Assembly (NCBI GenBank): GCA_964525165.1
Contig: CAZGGG010000059.1
Location: forward strand, 1 to 17,729
From: JAWLFI01 sp964525165
GTDB lineage: Bacteria; Bacteroidota; Bacteroidia; Chitinophagales; Saprospiraceae
Length of the DNA: 17,729 bases
Direction of reading: 5' to 3'
Below are positions 17,318-17,729 of the stretch, one piece after another (the first letter of the stretch is position 1; the number at the start of each line of letters is the position of its first letter). Made by a program: the position numbers and the translations under genes. The notes beneath the pieces were generated by a model. That model saw nothing but the letters and a program-made list of their open reading frames with translations. It ran no database searches and was not told the origin of the DNA.

Positions 17318-17515
17318 ATGCAGAAGAAGAAAGAGGCCAAAATCATACCGCTGGATTATGAGGCGCGATCAATATATGAGGCGACTGAAGAGACTTGCCT
17401 TTCGGCAAATGAAAGCGAGGCGGTCTTATTGGTCTTGAATGATTTGATTAGAGAGTACATTCAATCGCTGAAAGATTTGGAGCAATTGATGGCAAAGGAA
17501 ACCGAAGAAGGGTGA
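17318..17515 (+). CDS. Small charged hypothetical protein (65 aa)
   Basis: This short reading frame begins 8 nt after the response regulator stop, on the same strand, with an ATG in an A-rich context and a TGA stop. The product begins with a Lys-rich stretch (MQKKKEAK), has one Cys, and is otherwise Glu/Leu-rich and probably helical (SEAVLLVLNDLIREYIQSLKDLEQ), without a signal peptide or membrane segment. I recognise no family. Possibilities include a small cytoplasmic adaptor or regulator of the two-component pair, or an unrelated small protein; a spurious frame is also possible. The close spacing and amphipathic helix pattern favour a real gene. It is the last gene of the apparent operon in this window. 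Confidence 0.55.
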   Translation: MQKKKEAKIIPLDYEARSIYEATEETCLSANESEAVLLVLNDLIREYIQSLKDLEQLMAKETEEG

Positions 17516-17540
17516 GCAAGGTTTGTTTTGGAATGGAATA

Positions 17541-17558
17541 AGGGCCGAAGTCGGCTTT
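17541..17558 (+). terminator. Weak hairpin after the last gene, possible terminator
   Basis: AGGGCCG and CGGCTTT can pair around an AAGT loop: four Watson-Crick GC pairs, two GU pairs and one AU pair. It lies 26 nt after the small gene's stop. Only three T residues follow the GC core, so it lacks a proper U-tract and may not terminate on its own. Confidence 0.2.
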
Positions 17559-17702
17559 GGTGAGTTGACAGAAGCTACGGGGGGTCTGTTAAAGGTTTAT
17601 GGGGTGTAAGTGATCAGTTTAGGTGAGACAGACCGTGTCCGCTTTAGCGAATGAGAAGGTGAGTGGACGGGGACTACCAAAGAGGCGGGGTTTTGGTATT
17701 TG

Positions 17703-17729
17703 AAAAAAAAATGAAAATAAAAAGCCCCC
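17703..17729. terminator. Possible left arm of an intrinsic terminator cut by the window edge
   Basis: The window ends in an A-rich tract (AAAAAAAAATGAAAATAAAAA) followed by GCCCCC. In Bacteroidota a bidirectional terminator often reads A-tract, GC arm, loop, complementary arm, T-tract. The right arm and T-tract would lie beyond 17729, so this is a guess from half the structure. Confidence 0.35.

Larger units (their letters stand above)
17516..17729. other. Gene-free, strongly G-skewed tail region
   Basis: No credible reading frame exists on either strand: + strand ATGs here run into stops within a few codons and no ATG is seen on the - strand. By hand count, 17521-17700 has 68 G and 21 C on the + strand, unlike the genes before it. 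It contains several short inverted repeats: GCCG/CGGC near 17544-17555, GGTCTGT/ACAGACC at 17583-17589/17628-17634, and TACCAAA/TTTGGTA at 17675-17681/17692-17698. It may be the 3' untranslated region of the operon, a non-coding RNA or decayed sequence; none of these is proven. Confidence 0.5.

Noticed and set aside
17579..17690. G-quadruplex formed by four G-runs of four or more
   Set aside because: The runs are separated by about 16, 64 and 14 nt, too far apart for a typical intramolecular quadruplex.
17675..17698. TACCAAA/TTTGGTA inverted repeat as a rho-independent terminator
   Set aside because: The stem is AT-rich and is followed by an A-tract rather than T residues on the + strand; on the - strand no T-tract follows either.

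Overview
The window looks like chromosomal DNA of a free-living Bacteroidota bacterium, possibly of the Saprospiria/Lewinella type; the lineage is an inference. The indications are moderate GC, starts with no Shine-Dalgarno sequence and A-rich leaders, a type IX secretion (T9SS) C-terminal sorting domain, a FISUMP-domain lipoprotein, a TANFOR-like giant protein, and a periplasmic-TPR histidine kinase paired with a REC-LuxR regulator. All eight genes are on the + strand and packed end to end: gaps are 4, 2, -4, -4, 0, 16 and 8 nt. This strongly suggests one operon that begins upstream of the window and ends near 17.5 kb.

Layout. 1-2526 is the 3' part of a gene for a calcium-binding thrombospondin type 3 (TSP3) repeat protein: 21 cysteine-bearing 36-residue units plus a partial one, then a T9SS sorting tail. 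2531-4204 encodes a probable outer-membrane beta-barrel of 557 aa ending in Phe. 4207-10296 encodes an exported giant of about 2029 aa with a TANFOR-like N-terminus and a very long beta-rich body of unknown function. 10293-12386 encodes an exported protein built of about five fibronectin type III modules. 12383-14512 encodes a putative lipoprotein with a C-terminal FISUMP (Fib_succ_major) domain. 14513-16672 and 16689-17309 encode a TPR/HisKA_2-type histidine kinase and a REC-LuxR response regulator. 17318-17515 encodes a small charged protein that I do not recognise. The last 214 nt hold no gene; they are strongly G-skewed, contain weak hairpins, and end in an A-tract followed by GCCCCC, possibly the left arm of a terminator cut by the window edge.

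Working model (inference). Genes 1-5 specify a multi-part cell-envelope assembly: a barrel in the outer membrane, a giant beta-rich protein, an Fn3 scaffold, a lipid-anchored FISUMP protein and a T9SS-exported calcium-binding stalk or adhesin. The kinase/regulator pair at the end of the transcript would sense the envelope and feed back on expression. The families are recognisable, but I know of no assigned function for the combination. It is the best candidate here for an undescribed system.
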